Notes: generated by a model not told the origin, from the letters alone. Positions 36,448 through 48,156 are shown, counted from the first letter of the stretch. The stretch: DNA of 64,000 nt from Phenylobacterium kunshanense (GCF_003254525.1 NZ_QFYS01000001.1:186001-250000), one strand, 5' to 3'. Made by a program: numbers and translations.

Positions 36448-37104
36448 ATGCACGCCAAGTCACTCGCGGGCGCCGCCCTGGCGGTTGCTCTTTCAGCCCC
36501 GGCCGCTCAGGCGGCGGTGCTCAATGCCGGCTTCGAGACCGGCGATCTGTCCGCCTGGACCTACACAGACGGCTATGTCGAGGTCGTCACCGAGGCGGTT
36601 GACGCCACCGGGGGCGGGGCGCCGTTCGGCGAGACCTTCGCCGCCACGGAGGGCGACTTCTTCGCCGAGCTGACCGCCGGCCCGGAGGCGGGGACCTACA
36701 CCCTGCTGTTCCAGCCGTTCACGCTGGCCTTCTCCGCAAGGCTGAACCTCGATGCGGCGTTCCTCGCTTACGACTATCTGCCGTACGATGACGACGCCTA
36801 TGTACGGGTGTTCAGCGCCACCACCAACGAGGTGCTGTTCACAGCCAACGTGACCTCGGTCGGGGACCAGGGCCACACCTCCTGGACCCGTCTGGCGAGC
36901 GGCAAGCTCGCCGCCGGCGACTATGTGCTGGAGGCCGGCGTGCGCAACATCGACGACGGCGATTCCGACTATTCCAGCCGGCTGCTGATCGACAATGTCG
37001 CCATCGCCGTGCCCGAGCCGGCCACCTGGGCGCTGATGCTCCTCGGCTTTGGCGGCCTTGGCGGCATGCTCCGTCGCCACCGCACCGCGCAAGTCGCGGC
37101 CTGA
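36448..37104 (+). CDS. PEPxxWA-CTERM sorting domain protein
   Basis: A 218-residue exported protein. Signal peptide of about 22 residues ending AAQA. A beta-sandwich-like body begins VLNAGFETGDLSAWTYTDG, typical of carbohydrate-binding-like PEP-CTERM proteins. The C-terminus has the sorting tail PEPATWALMLLGFGGLGGM followed by RRH, the PEPxxWA type recognised by an exosortase. It starts 9 bases after the nuclease stop with AAGGA overlapping that stop, so it is probably in the same operon. Its role beside a nuclease is unknown; a surface or exopolysaccharide anchor for released DNA or enzyme is conceivable. Confidence 0.85.
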   Translation: MHAKSLAGAALAVALSAPAAQAAVLNAGFETGDLSAWTYTDGYVEVVTEAVDATGGGAPFGETFAATEGDFFAELTAGPEAGTYTLLFQPFTLAFSARLNLDAAFLAYDYLPYDDDAYVRVFSATTNEVLFTANVTSVGDQGHTSWTRLASGKLAAGDYVLEAGVRNIDDGDSDYSSRLLIDNVAIAVPEPATWALMLLGFGGLGGMLRRHRTAQVAA

Positions 37105-37236
37105 GGCCCAATCGTCGCGGCGCGGACGGAGGCGACGGCTGGCGGGTGACCGCCTGCCGCCTTGCGCAGCCGTCTCCGCCGCGCGATATCCAGGGGGACG
37201 CGAGGCTTCCTCGCACGACCACCGGAAGGACTTTCC

Positions 37237-37854
37237 ATGCGCGATCCCGTGACCACCGCCCTTGGCCTCGTGCCGATGGTCGTCGAGCAGACGAGCCGGG
37301 GCGAGCGGGCCTACGACATCTTTTCCCGCCTGCTGAAGGACCGGATCATCTTCCTGGCCGGGCCGGTCGAGGACGGCATGGCCAGCCTGATCTGCGCCCA
37401 GCTACTCCACCTGGAGGCGGAGAACCCCAAGAAAGAGATCCAGATGTACATCAACTCCCCGGGCGGGGTGGTGACGTCGGGGCTCGCGATCTATGACACC
37501 ATGCAATACATCAAGAGCCCGGTGATCACGCTGTGCCTGGGCATGGCGGCCTCGATGGGCTCGTTCCTGTTGATGGCGGGGGAGAAGGGCCAGCGGATCG
37601 CGCTGCCGAACGCCCGGATCATGGTGCACCAGCCTTCCGGGGGCTACTCGGGCAAGGCGACCGACATCCAGCGGCACGCCGAGGACATCCTCAAGACCAA
37701 GCGGCGCCTGAACGAGATCTACGCCAAGCACACCGGCCAGCCGGTCGAGGTGGTGGAGGAGACGCTGGACCGCGACTTCTTCATGACCGCCCACGAGGCC
37801 AAGGACTGGGGTCTCGTCGATCACGTTTGGGAGAAGCGCGACGGCGAGGATTGA
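37237..37854 (+). CDS. clpP: ATP-dependent Clp protease proteolytic subunit
   Basis: ClpP is the barrel-forming serine peptidase that works with ClpX and ClpA. The 205 residues include the catalytic triad: Ser106 in GMAASMGSF, His131 in [11 protein letters not shown], and an Asp near residue 180 in [20 protein letters not shown] and the hydrophobic-pocket residues are intact. The ATG at 37237 follows AAGGA by 6 bases; in-frame codons upstream are the leader. The partner clpX lies 2.2 kb downstream, separated by three genes; in Caulobacter a phosphatase-like gene (cicA) is known to lie between them. Confidence 0.96.
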   Translation: MRDPVTTALGLVPMVVEQTSRGERAYDIFSRLLKDRIIFLAGPVEDGMASLICAQLLHLEAENPKKEIQMYINSPGGVVTSGLAIYDTMQYIKSPVITLCLGMAASMGSFLLMAGEKGQRIALPNARIMVHQPSGGYSGKATDIQRHAEDILKTKRRLNEIYAKHTGQPVEVVEETLDRDFFMTAHEAKDWGLVDHVWEKRDGED

Positions 37855-37881
37855 GGCTCGCGCGTCTGACAGAATTCTGGG

Positions 37882-37910
37882 GGGCGTCGGCGTCGAGCCG
37901 GCGCCCTTTT
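37882..37910 (+). terminator. Intrinsic terminator of clpP
   Basis: GGGCGTCGGC and GCCGGCGCCC pair over 10 bases (one G-U) around a 5-base loop, followed by TTTT. It begins 28 bases after the clpP stop. Confidence 0.8.
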
Positions 37911-37960
37911 CGTATCCAGCGGTTCGCGCCAGTCTGGGGTGCTGAGGACGAGGCGCGCCG

Positions 37961-38902
37961 TTGAGGATCTTCTACGTCACCCAGGGCGTCCATCGCACTG
38001 GCGGCCAGTTCGTGAACCTCGAGCACGTGGCCGCGCTGCGGCGACAGGGCTACGACGCGCGCTTCCTGTTCGTCCGCACCGACGGAACTGGTCCCGAGCC
38101 GTTTCCGCCGGGGTTCGAGGCCCCCTGGCAGGTCGGAACGGGCGGGCTGTCCCCGGACGACGTGGTGGTCGTGGGCGAGATGTTCGGGGCCGGTGCGCTG
38201 GCGGTCCTGGAGACGTCCGCGCGCAAGATCCTGCACAACCAGGGGCCGTTCTACACCTTCGCGGCGTTCTCCGACCTGATGGCCGTACGCCGTTGGGGCG
38301 CCGAGGCGATGATCACGCCCAGCGGCTTCGCGGCCGACATGGTGGAGCGGATGGGCTGGGATCGCCCGATCCATGTGGTCAGGCCCGCACTGGATCCTGT
38401 GTTCGCCGCGGCGGCCGGCGCGCCCCGCGACCTGCGGATCGCCGCGATCCCCAACCGTCGGCCTCAGGAGTGGCGGCTTATCCGCGGCATTCTCTGGTCG
38501 CAGCGCCCGGACCTCGCCGACGTGCCCTGGGTCGAGATCAAGGGGCTCTCGCGAGCTGGCGTCGCGCAGGCGATTGCGACGAGCGAGATATTCCTCGCCA
38601 CCGGCCAGATGGAGGGGCTGGGTCTGCCGCCCCTGGAAGCGATGGCGACGGGCGCGCTCGTGATCGGCTTTCGCGGGGGTGGCGGCCGGGAATATGCGAC
38701 GGCTGAGAATGGAGACTGGTTCGACGAGGAGGCGCACCTGGAGGTCGCCGAGATGCTGGCCCGGCGCATCGACCAACTCCGGAGTGGCGAGACGTTCGCG
38801 CTACGCCGCGCGGCGGGGCAGGCTACCGCGGCCGCATTCAGCCAGAGCGAGTTCGAACGCCAACTCTCCTCGGCCTGGGCCGCGATCGCCGGCCCGCCCT
38901 AG
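37961..38902 (+). CDS. GT4-like glycosyltransferase
   Basis: A 313-residue protein with two Rossmann-like halves. It starts RIFYVTQGVHRTGGQFVNLE, a nucleotide-sugar-binding type N-terminus, and the second half has GQMEGLGLPPLEAMATGALV, the E-x7-E signature of family-4 glycosyltransferases, then GFRGGGGREYA. It is rather short for the family. The TTG start gives a sensible N-terminus. Donor and acceptor are unknown. Its stop overlaps, tail to tail, the stop of the minus-strand small gene within CTAG. It is unusual company for clpP and clpX. Confidence 0.75.
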   Translation: MRIFYVTQGVHRTGGQFVNLEHVAALRRQGYDARFLFVRTDGTGPEPFPPGFEAPWQVGTGGLSPDDVVVVGEMFGAGALAVLETSARKILHNQGPFYTFAAFSDLMAVRRWGAEAMITPSGFAADMVERMGWDRPIHVVRPALDPVFAAAAGAPRDLRIAAIPNRRPQEWRLIRGILWSQRPDLADVPWVEIKGLSRAGVAQAIATSEIFLATGQMEGLGLPPLEAMATGALVIGFRGGGGREYATAENGDWFDEEAHLEVAEMLARRIDQLRSGETFALRRAAGQATAAAFSQSEFERQLSSAWAAIAGPP

Positions 38903-39153
38903 AGCCGGTCACGGACGGCGGTTAGCAGCATCTCCCGGCCTTCGCCGTGGGTGACGTCCACCCGGTCGAAGTCGGATCCTTCGGCATCGCGCAGGTCGGC
39001 GAACAGGCCGGCCGGATCCTCGTGGAAGTGCAGGAAGGCGCGGCCTTTCCGGTAGAACACGCCGCGGGTCCTTTCCGTCAGGCCCGGCAGCGTCCGGAGC
39101 TCGGCCAGCAGCGGCTCCACCATATCGAGCGCGCTTGGCGAGGCGTGTCTCAC
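38899..39153 (-). CDS. Small conserved-type protein of unknown function
   Basis: An 84-residue soluble protein with a helix-strand-strand-helix feel (MVEPLLAELRTLPGLTERTR, GVFYRKGRAFLHFHED, LFADLRDAEGSDFDRV). I do not recognise a family. Its GTG start overlaps the stop of the HAD phosphatase by four bases (GTGA), which is good evidence that it is real and co-translated with it. Confidence 0.65.
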   Translation of the reverse strand: MRHASPSALDMVEPLLAELRTLPGLTERTRGVFYRKGRAFLHFHEDPAGLFADLRDAEGSDFDRVDVTHGEGREMLLTAVRDRL

Positions 39154-39791
39154 GGTCGGCCCGTGAAGACCCGGTAGTAGGGCTCCTCGGCGATGGCCAG
39201 CATCTCGGTGTCGCCCCCGGTGTCGCCATAGGCGGCGCGCACGCGGAGAGCGTCGCCGAACGCGGCCTTCAGGCGAATGACCTTCTCGGCACCGCGGTTG
39301 TTGGGGGACGCGAACGCGCCGGTGACTCGATCGCGCTCGTCGAAGACCAGTTGCGTGCCGAGGAGGTCATGCGCGCCGAGGCCGCGGGCGAACGGCGCCA
39401 CGACCAAATCCGGCGAGGCGGTGACGATGACCAGCCGGACGCGCTCGCGCTGCCATCGCTTCCAGGCGAGCACGGCGTCCGGTCGCAGGAGGCGGCGCGA
39501 ATAGAGCTCGGCGAACTTGCGGGCGTCGGCTTCCAGTCGCTCGCGGGGCGTTCCGCCAAGGAACACCTTGGTCGCGGCGGCCTTTATCCGGCCCCGATCG
39601 CGGTGGAACAGATAGGCGACGGCGGCGGGAATCAGCTTCAGGCCACCCGCAATCCAGGCCGCCTGCGGCGTGCGCCATTTGAGAAAGGCCGTGTAGCTGT
39701 CCCTGACCGTCAGGGTGCCGTCGAAATCAAACGCCACAAGGGGCGGAGCGGCCACCGGATCCTCTGGCAGGTCGTCACGCTCTTGTGCCAT
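39150..39791 (-). CDS. cicA: HAD-IB family phosphatase, CicA-like
   Basis: A 213-residue haloacid-dehalogenase-type phosphatase. Motif I is FDFDGTLTVRDS, motif II VIVTASPD, and motif III lies in the K...YGDTGGDTEM section, as in the phosphoserine-phosphatase-like IB subgroup. The cap segment holds hydrophobic stretches. In Caulobacter a gene called cicA lies between clpP and clpX, and this position and class suggest the same gene; the symbol is by context, not alignment. The ATG at 39791 is preferred; a GTG 60 bases upstream is possible. Substrate unknown. Confidence 0.7.
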   Translation of the reverse strand: MAQERDDLPEDPVAAPPLVAFDFDGTLTVRDSYTAFLKWRTPQAAWIAGGLKLIPAAVAYLFHRDRGRIKAAATKVFLGGTPRERLEADARKFAELYSRRLLRPDAVLAWKRWQRERVRLVIVTASPDLVVAPFARGLGAHDLLGTQLVFDERDRVTGAFASPNNRGAEKVIRLKAAFGDALRVRAAYGDTGGDTEMLAIAEEPYYRVFTGRP

Positions 39792-40014
39792 TTCAGCGCG
39801 TTTCCCATTTGGTAAGGCGAGCCGCCCGAGGATCGGGGGTCTGCGCCGCACAATGTCGCTCCCGCGAGCGAAGGCTTGTGATCCTGGCGCGGATCGGGGA
39901 ATGTCAAGACTTGGACAACCCGCGGCGCGTATCCTGCAAGGCTAGGGCGCAGGCGTCCCGGGTCGGCGCGGGCCTGACCATCGGCCGGCTCCGTCGAAAG
40001 AGTGAGATGAGACC

Positions 40015-41277
<1,263 letters not shown>

Positions 41278-41305
41278 ACAGTCTGCGACTTCGTGTGACT
41301 CGGGA

Positions 41306-41334
41306 GGCCCTGCAGGAAATCTGCAGGGCCTTTT
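41306..41334 (+). terminator. Intrinsic terminator of clpX
   Basis: GGCCCTGCAG and CTGCAGGGCC are perfect 10-base arms around a 5-base loop, followed by TTTT, 28 bases after the stop. Confidence 0.9.
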
Positions 41335-41382
41335 CGATTCCCGGACCTTGCGCAGATATGATGACCATCATCTAATCGAAGC

Positions 41383-42105
41383 ATGAGCGGATCTGTTGTC
41401 GTTATCGGAGCCGGCGATGCGCTTGGCGGCGCCATCGCCAGAAGGTTCGCCCGCGAGGGTTTGCAGGCCGTGGTCGTCCGCCGGCACGCAGACCAGTTGG
41501 AGCCGCTGGCCGCCCGGATCCGAGCAGAGGGCGGGAAGGCGCATCCCTTCGGCGTGGATGCGCGGGACGAGGATCAGATGGTCGCCCTGTTCCAGCGCGT
41601 CGAAACGGAAATCGCTCCGATCGAGGCATGCGTCTTCAACATCGGCGCGAATGTCCGCTTCCCAATCGCCGAGACCACGGGCCGGGTGTTCCGCAAGGTG
41701 TGGGAAATGGCCTGTTTCTCGGGGTTCCTGACCGGCCGGGAGGCGGCGATCCGCATGACGCCGCGCGGGCGGGGCACCATCATCTTCACCGGCGCCACGG
41801 CCAGCGTGCGGGGCCGCGAGGGGTTCGCCGCCTTCGCCGCGGCCAAGCATGGCGTCCGCGCCCTGGCCCAGAGCATGGCGCGGGAACTCGGGCCGAAGGG
41901 CGTGCATGTGGCCCACACGATCATCGATGGCGCGATCGACACCGCCTGGATCGCCGAAAATTTCCCGCAGCGATACGCGCTCAAGGACCAGGACGGGATT
42001 CTCGACCCAGACCACATCGCCGATGCCTACTGGATGCTGCACGCGCAGCCGCGGGACGCCTGGACGCATGAACTGGACCTGCGCCCCTGGATGGAGAGCT
42101 TCTGA
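41383..42105 (+). CDS. SDR-family protein with Phe in place of catalytic Tyr
   Basis: A 240-residue short-chain dehydrogenase fold. The cofactor loop is GAGDALGGAIARRFA and the NNAG position reads NIGAN. The Ser is in IIFTGATAS, but the YxxxK motif reads FAAAK, so the catalytic Tyr is Phe. The Lys and C-terminal VAHTIIDGAID are typical of a recognisable SDR subgroup with this feature. It may use a different mechanism or be non-reducing. Its stop shares one base with the next start, so the two are translated together. Confidence 0.82.
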   Translation: MSGSVVVIGAGDALGGAIARRFAREGLQAVVVRRHADQLEPLAARIRAEGGKAHPFGVDARDEDQMVALFQRVETEIAPIEACVFNIGANVRFPIAETTGRVFRKVWEMACFSGFLTGREAAIRMTPRGRGTIIFTGATASVRGREGFAAFAAAKHGVRALAQSMARELGPKGVHVAHTIIDGAIDTAWIAENFPQRYALKDQDGILDPDHIADAYWMLHAQPRDAWTHELDLRPWMESF

Positions 42106-42692
42106 TGGGAAAGACGGTCGAATTCCTGTTCGATGTCGGCAGCCCGGCCAGCTACATCGCCTTCAAGCGTCTGCCTGGGATCGCCGAGCGGACCGGGGCT
42201 GAGATCGACTATCGGCCGTTCCTGCTAGGTGGCGTGTTCAAGGCGACCGGCAACCGGTCACCCGCCGAAACGCCGGCCAAGGCCGCCTGGACCAGCCGGG
42301 ACCTGGCGCGGTTCGCGGCGAAGCACGACGTGCCTTTCGAGCGAAACCCGCACTTTCCGATCAACACCCTGCACCTGATGCGGGGCGCGGCGGGCCTTCA
42401 GGGCGACCCCAGGTTCATGCCCTACCTGGAGGCCGTGTTCGAAGCGATGTGGCGCACCCCGCGCAATCTCGGGAATCCGGCCGAGATGGCGCCGGTTCTG
42501 GAGCGCGCCGGCATCGGCGCCGAGGCGTTCCGCGAGCTGATCGAGGACGAGGCCACCAAGGCCCGTCTCAAGTCCACGACGGAGGACGCCGTCGCCCGGG
42601 GCGCCTTCGGGGCGCCGACGTTCTTCGTCGATGGCGAGCTTTATTTCGGCCAGGACCGGCTGGACTGGGTGGAAGAGGCGCTCTCCGCCTGA
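42105..42692 (+). CDS. 2-hydroxychromene-2-carboxylate isomerase family protein
   Basis: A 195-residue DsbA-fold, kappa-class glutathione-transferase-like protein. It begins VEFLFDVGSPASYIAFKRLP, where the Ser in DVGSPASY stands where DsbA has its Cys, and ends with FGAPTFFVDGELYFGQDRLD. These are the marks of the NahD family, which isomerises hydroxychromene carboxylate with glutathione in naphthalene breakdown; many members act on other compounds. Coupled to the SDR gene by a one-base overlap, suggesting a shared small-molecule pathway. Confidence 0.85.
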   Translation: MGKTVEFLFDVGSPASYIAFKRLPGIAERTGAEIDYRPFLLGGVFKATGNRSPAETPAKAAWTSRDLARFAAKHDVPFERNPHFPINTLHLMRGAAGLQGDPRFMPYLEAVFEAMWRTPRNLGNPAEMAPVLERAGIGAEAFRELIEDEATKARLKSTTEDAVARGAFGAPTFFVDGELYFGQDRLDWVEEALSA

Positions 42693-42834
42693 GGCCTGGG
42701 GTGGTGGCGTTCGGCGCCCGAATCCCTATCTGAGGCGCGTGTCCGGCACGGCCTTCCGTGTGGCGGGCGCTTCCGCCGTTCGGCCCTTTGGGCCCAAGGC
42801 GTGGGGCGCAGTGTCGCGCAGGGGTCTCGCAGCG

Positions 42835-42864
42835 CTTGAAAGGCGGGCGAAACCGTCCACATAA
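42835..42864 (+). promoter_or_regulatory. Heat-shock (sigma-32-type) promoter of lon
   Basis: CTTGAA (42835-42840) and CCACATAA (42857-42864) are separated by 16 bases, close to the RpoH consensus CTTGAA ... CCCCATNT. It leaves a leader of about 110 bases before the lon ATG. The remainder of the 291-base gap shows no gene or other clear element. Confidence 0.55.
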
Positions 42865-42983
42865 ATCGTTGAACACGCCGCCGGTCCGGCGGACGGGTCG
42901 TCCGACTCAAGCGCATCGTTTGAGTGACCACGATCCGGCAGGCGAGGTCGCCACTTGAGGGGCCCGCCAGGAGTAAGAGCATC

Positions 42984-45389
<2,406 letters not shown>

Positions 45390-45440
45390 GTTCGAAGGCC
45401 CGGTATCGCCCGGGCGCGATCAAAACTTGTGTCAACGAGG

Positions 45441-45464
45441 CGGCGCGGGGTCATACCCGCGCCG
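45441..45464 (+). terminator. Hairpin after lon
   Basis: CGGCGCGGG and CCCGCGCCG form a perfect 9-base stem with a 6-base loop, 51 bases after the lon stop. No strong U-tract follows, so termination may be partial. Confidence 0.5.
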
Positions 45465-45577
45465 CTGGCGTTTGACGGCGCCGCTTCCTTTGGGCCTAAT
45501 CGCCTTAAGGCGTAGGCGGGCGCGGCCCAGACCCTCCACGCCAAAAACGAAGAATTGGGGCTGGGAGAAAACAGAAG

Positions 45578-45853
45578 ATGACAAAGGCCGAACTCGTCTC
45601 GGCGATCGCCGATCGTGCAGGATTGAACAAGGCTCAGGCCAAGGAGGCGCTGGACGCCTTCATCGCCTCGGTGTCGCACTCGCTGAAGGATGGGAAGGAA
45701 GTCCGCCTGGTTGGCTTCGGCAGCTTCGTGCCCGTGAAGCGCGCCGCCGGCACCGCACGTAATCCGCGCACGGGCGAGAAGGTGAAGCGACCGGCCACGC
45801 AGACTTGCCGCTTCCGGGTCGGCGACTCCTTGAAGAGCGCGCTCAACAGCTGA
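45578..45853 (+). CDS. hup: DNA-binding protein HU
   Basis: HU is a small nucleoid-associated protein that bends DNA as a dimer. The 91 residues start TKAELVSAIADRAGLNKAQA and contain the DNA-binding beta arm with GFGSFVPVKRAAGTARNP, including the Pro that intercalates. It follows lon, as in many proteobacteria. A strong terminator follows 23 bases after the stop. Confidence 0.96.
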   Translation: MTKAELVSAIADRAGLNKAQAKEALDAFIASVSHSLKDGKEVRLVGFGSFVPVKRAAGTARNPRTGEKVKRPATQTCRFRVGDSLKSALNS

Positions 45854-45876
45854 CGACGGCGATCGTCGCGAAGAAG

Positions 45877-45905
45877 CAGCGGCCGTGCGACGCGGCCGCT
45901 GTTTT
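45877..45905 (+). terminator. Intrinsic terminator of hup
   Basis: CAGCGGCCG and CGGCCGCTG are perfect 9-base arms with a 7-base loop, followed by TTTT. It separates hup from the riboswitch region that begins about 30 bases later. Confidence 0.88.
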
Positions 45906-45937
45906 CGTTTGAGGCGAACGCCCACCGCGGCTAGGAG

Positions 45938-46062
45938 GATGCTGTCCTTCGGGGAGTAGCCGTCCGCATTTCAGCGGAGCCTTGCGTCAACAGACTTGGA
46001 CCTTCGGGGCCATGGCGCAGGCGGCGGGCCTTCGGGCCCGGATTGGCGAGACCGGCGGCGCG
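45938..46062 (+). ncRNA. yybP-ykoY manganese riboswitch
   Basis: The two hallmark loops of this riboswitch class are present in order: GGGGAGTAGCC (45951-45961) and GCGTCAACAGACT (45984-45996), then the closing GGCGAGACC (46045-46053). CCGC/GCGG at 45964-45977 form the first hairpin, and GGGCC/GGCCC near 46026-46038 another. This class binds manganese and typically controls Mn exporters, and the next gene is of the GDT1/UPF0016 exporter family. Exact ends are approximate; I did not resolve the P1 pairing. The element also shows that the gene cannot start upstream of about 46062. Confidence 0.85.
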
Positions 46063-46122
46063 GCTCCTTCAGCCTACGGGCGCGGCGGGAGTCTGGCGTC
46101 GTCGTGTCCATGCCGCGTCCCG

Positions 46123-46716
46123 ATGTGTGTGCCCTTGGAAGCCTTCCTCGTCTCCACCGGCCTCGTGGCCGTCGCCGAAATCGGCGATAAGACCCAGCTC
46201 CTGGCCATGATGTTGGCCGCGCGATACCGCAAGCCGGTCCCGATCATCTTCGGGATCTTCTTCGCGACGATCCTGAACCATGCCGGCGCCGCAGCGCTGG
46301 GGTTCGTCGTCGCCAAATGGCTCAGCGGTCCGACCTTCCAGTTTCTCGTGGCCGCGGGCTTCATCGGCATGGGCCTGTGGGCCCTGGTTCCGGACAAGGA
46401 GGACGAGGACGCCGGCGCGCGGACGGCGGGCGGCGTGTTCCTCACGACCCTGGTGGCGTTCTTCCTGGTGGAGATCGGCGACAAGACCCAGATCGCCACA
46501 ACGCTGCTCGCGGCGCGCTTCCAGGAGCTGTTACTTGTTACCGCCGGGACCACCCTGGGGATGATGCTGGCCAACGTGCCCGCGGTGTTCCTGGGCGAGG
46601 CCGCCACGAAGGTCGTGCCGTTGAAATATGTGCGGATCGCGGCCGCGCTCGTTTTCATCGCGATCGGCATTTCCGTGATGGCGGCGGCCTTTCTCAAGCC
46701 CGGCATTTTCTTCTAA
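46123..46716 (+). CDS. TMEM165/GDT1 (UPF0016) family Mn2+ exporter
   Basis: A 197-residue inner-membrane protein with six helices in two repeats, each with the family signature E-x-G-D-K-T-Q: VAEIGDKTQLL (about residue 18) and VEIGDKTQIA (about 118). Relatives (MneA, Mnx, GDT1) move manganese, and sometimes calcium, out of the cytosol. An acidic loop (DKEDEDAG) links the halves. The frame is open back to 45982, but that part is the riboswitch. ATG at 46123 is used; a GTG at 46129 is also possible, and the ribosome site is weak, which fits riboswitch control of translation. Confidence 0.88.
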   Translation: MCVPLEAFLVSTGLVAVAEIGDKTQLLAMMLAARYRKPVPIIFGIFFATILNHAGAAALGFVVAKWLSGPTFQFLVAAGFIGMGLWALVPDKEDEDAGARTAGGVFLTTLVAFFLVEIGDKTQIATTLLAARFQELLLVTAGTTLGMMLANVPAVFLGEAATKVVPLKYVRIAAALVFIAIGISVMAAAFLKPGIFF

Positions 46717-46741
46717 GGTTCGGTCGAATTCGGAGCATTCC

Positions 46742-48139
46742 ATGACGACCAGGTCCGCCGGTGACGGCGATACGGCCTTCCTCGGCCATCCCCGCGCACT
46801 GGGCTACCTTGCGTTCACCGAGGCGTGGGAACGTTTCTCCTACTACGGGATGCAGGCGCTCCTGGTCCTCTACATGACCAAGACCCTGCTGCTCGCTCCG
46901 CGCGTGGAGAATATCGTCGGCTACGCGGCGTTCGAGCAGGTCATCCAGTTCGTGTACCGGCCGGGCGCGTCCACCCAGGCCATCGCGTCGGCGATCTTCG
47001 GGCTCTACACCAGCCTCGTCTACCTGACGCCGATCCTGGGGGGCTTCCTGGCCGATCGCCTCCTGGGCAAGACGCGGACCATCATCATCGGCGGCCTGCT
47101 GATGGCGGCTGGCCATTTTCTGATGGCGTTCGACGAGACCTTCCTGCTGGCCCTCCTGTGCCTGGTGCTCGGCACCGGGTGCTTCAAGGGGAACATCGCG
47201 GGCCAGGTCGGAACGCTCTATGGCGAAAAGGACCTGCGACGGGCCGACGCCTTCCAGATCTTCTACCTGGCGATCAACGCCGGCGTGATCGCCGCGCCGC
47301 TGGTGGCCGGCACGCTGGGCGAGACGGTGGGCTGGCACTACGGCTTTGGCGCCGCGGGGGTCGGGATGCTGATCTCGCTGGCGATCTACCTCTGGGGACG
47401 TCGCCACCTGCCGCCCGAGCCGCCGCTTCGCCGCGGCGCGCGTGCGGAACGGCCTCGACTTCAGCCAGGCGAGGGGAGGACCGTGGCGCTGCTTGTCCTT
47501 CTGCTGCCCGTGCTGACCGCATCCGTCCTGTGCAATCAGCAGATCTTCAACGCCTACCTGATCTGGGCGGATACCGGCGTCGACCTGACGTTCGGCGGCG
47601 ACAAGGTTCCGACGACATGGCTCGTCACGCTCGACAGCGTCGTGTCGGTGTCGTTCCTGGCGGGCATGGTGATCTTCTGGCGGCTGTGGGCGAGACGTTT
47701 CCCCGAACCGGACGAGATCGGGAAGCTGACCATCGGCGCCTTCATCTCGGTGACGGGCGTCCTGGCCCTGGCGGCGGGCGCGGCCATTGCGGAGTCGACG
47801 GGAACAAAGGTCAGCATCTGGTGGTGCGTGCTGTTCCATGTCCTCAACAGCATCGCCTTCGCCAACATGATGCCCGTCTCGCTGGCGCTCTACGCCCGTG
47901 CCGCGCCGGCGGCCCTCGGGGGAACGATCATCGGCGTCTACTACCTGCACCTGTTCGCCGGAAATCAGACGGTAGGGATCCTCGGTCGCTACCTCGAGCG
48001 GATGCCGGCGAGCCAGTTCTGGTTGATGCACGCGGCGATCGCGCTCGGCGCGGCCGTGGTGTTCCTGGTGGTGGGCCGGTTCTTCTCGGCGTGGCTGAGG
48101 GCCGACAACGTGGGCAAAACCCTCGCCAACCCGGCCTAG
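46742..48139 (+). CDS. POT/PTR family proton-dependent peptide transporter
   Basis: A 465-residue major-facilitator membrane protein with about 12 to 14 helices. The N-terminal helix holds the ExxERFSYYG motif (EAWERFSYYGMQALLVLYM) that defines proton-coupled oligopeptide transporters. Further signatures are GGFLADRLLGKTRTII, GTGCFKGNIAGQVG, FQIFYLAINAGVI, and NQQIFNAYLIWA in the second half. It takes up di- and tripeptides or related compounds. It begins 25 bases after the GDT1 gene and may be read from the same transcript, but no functional link is evident. Confidence 0.9.
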   Translation: MTTRSAGDGDTAFLGHPRALGYLAFTEAWERFSYYGMQALLVLYMTKTLLLAPRVENIVGYAAFEQVIQFVYRPGASTQAIASAIFGLYTSLVYLTPILGGFLADRLLGKTRTIIIGGLLMAAGHFLMAFDETFLLALLCLVLGTGCFKGNIAGQVGTLYGEKDLRRADAFQIFYLAINAGVIAAPLVAGTLGETVGWHYGFGAAGVGMLISLAIYLWGRRHLPPEPPLRRGARAERPRLQPGEGRTVALLVLLLPVLTASVLCNQQIFNAYLIWADTGVDLTFGGDKVPTTWLVTLDSVVSVSFLAGMVIFWRLWARRFPEPDEIGKLTIGAFISVTGVLALAAGAAIAESTGTKVSIWWCVLFHVLNSIAFANMMPVSLALYARAAPAALGGTIIGVYYLHLFAGNQTVGILGRYLERMPASQFWLMHAAIALGAAVVFLVVGRFFSAWLRADNVGKTLANPA

Positions 48140-48156
48140 GCTGCTCTAGAAGCAGC
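48140..48156. repeat. Small inverted repeat before tRNA-Val
   Basis: GCTGCT and AGCAGC flank a 5-base loop just after the transporter stop and 5 bases before the tRNA. It may mark the end of the transporter transcript or a tRNA processing boundary. Confidence 0.3.

Noticed and set aside
34060-36453. Open frame of almost 800 codons on the minus strand opposite the nuclease gene
   Set aside because: It is the codon shadow of a GC-rich gene. The plus strand carries recognisable domains and catalytic motifs, while the minus reading is low-complexity His/Asp/Arg-rich without a family.
36978-37085. PEP-CTERM tail as evidence of an exosortase cluster nearby
   Set aside because: No exosortase or EPS genes are found in this window; the sorting enzyme must be encoded elsewhere.
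37162-37190. clpP promoter from TTGCGC and GATATC with a 17-base spacer
   Set aside because: The spacing is right, but both hexamers match the consensus poorly.
39911-39946. clpX promoter from TTGGAC with TATCCT or GCTAGG
   Set aside because: Spacers of 13 or 24 bases are outside the normal range, so no promoter is called.
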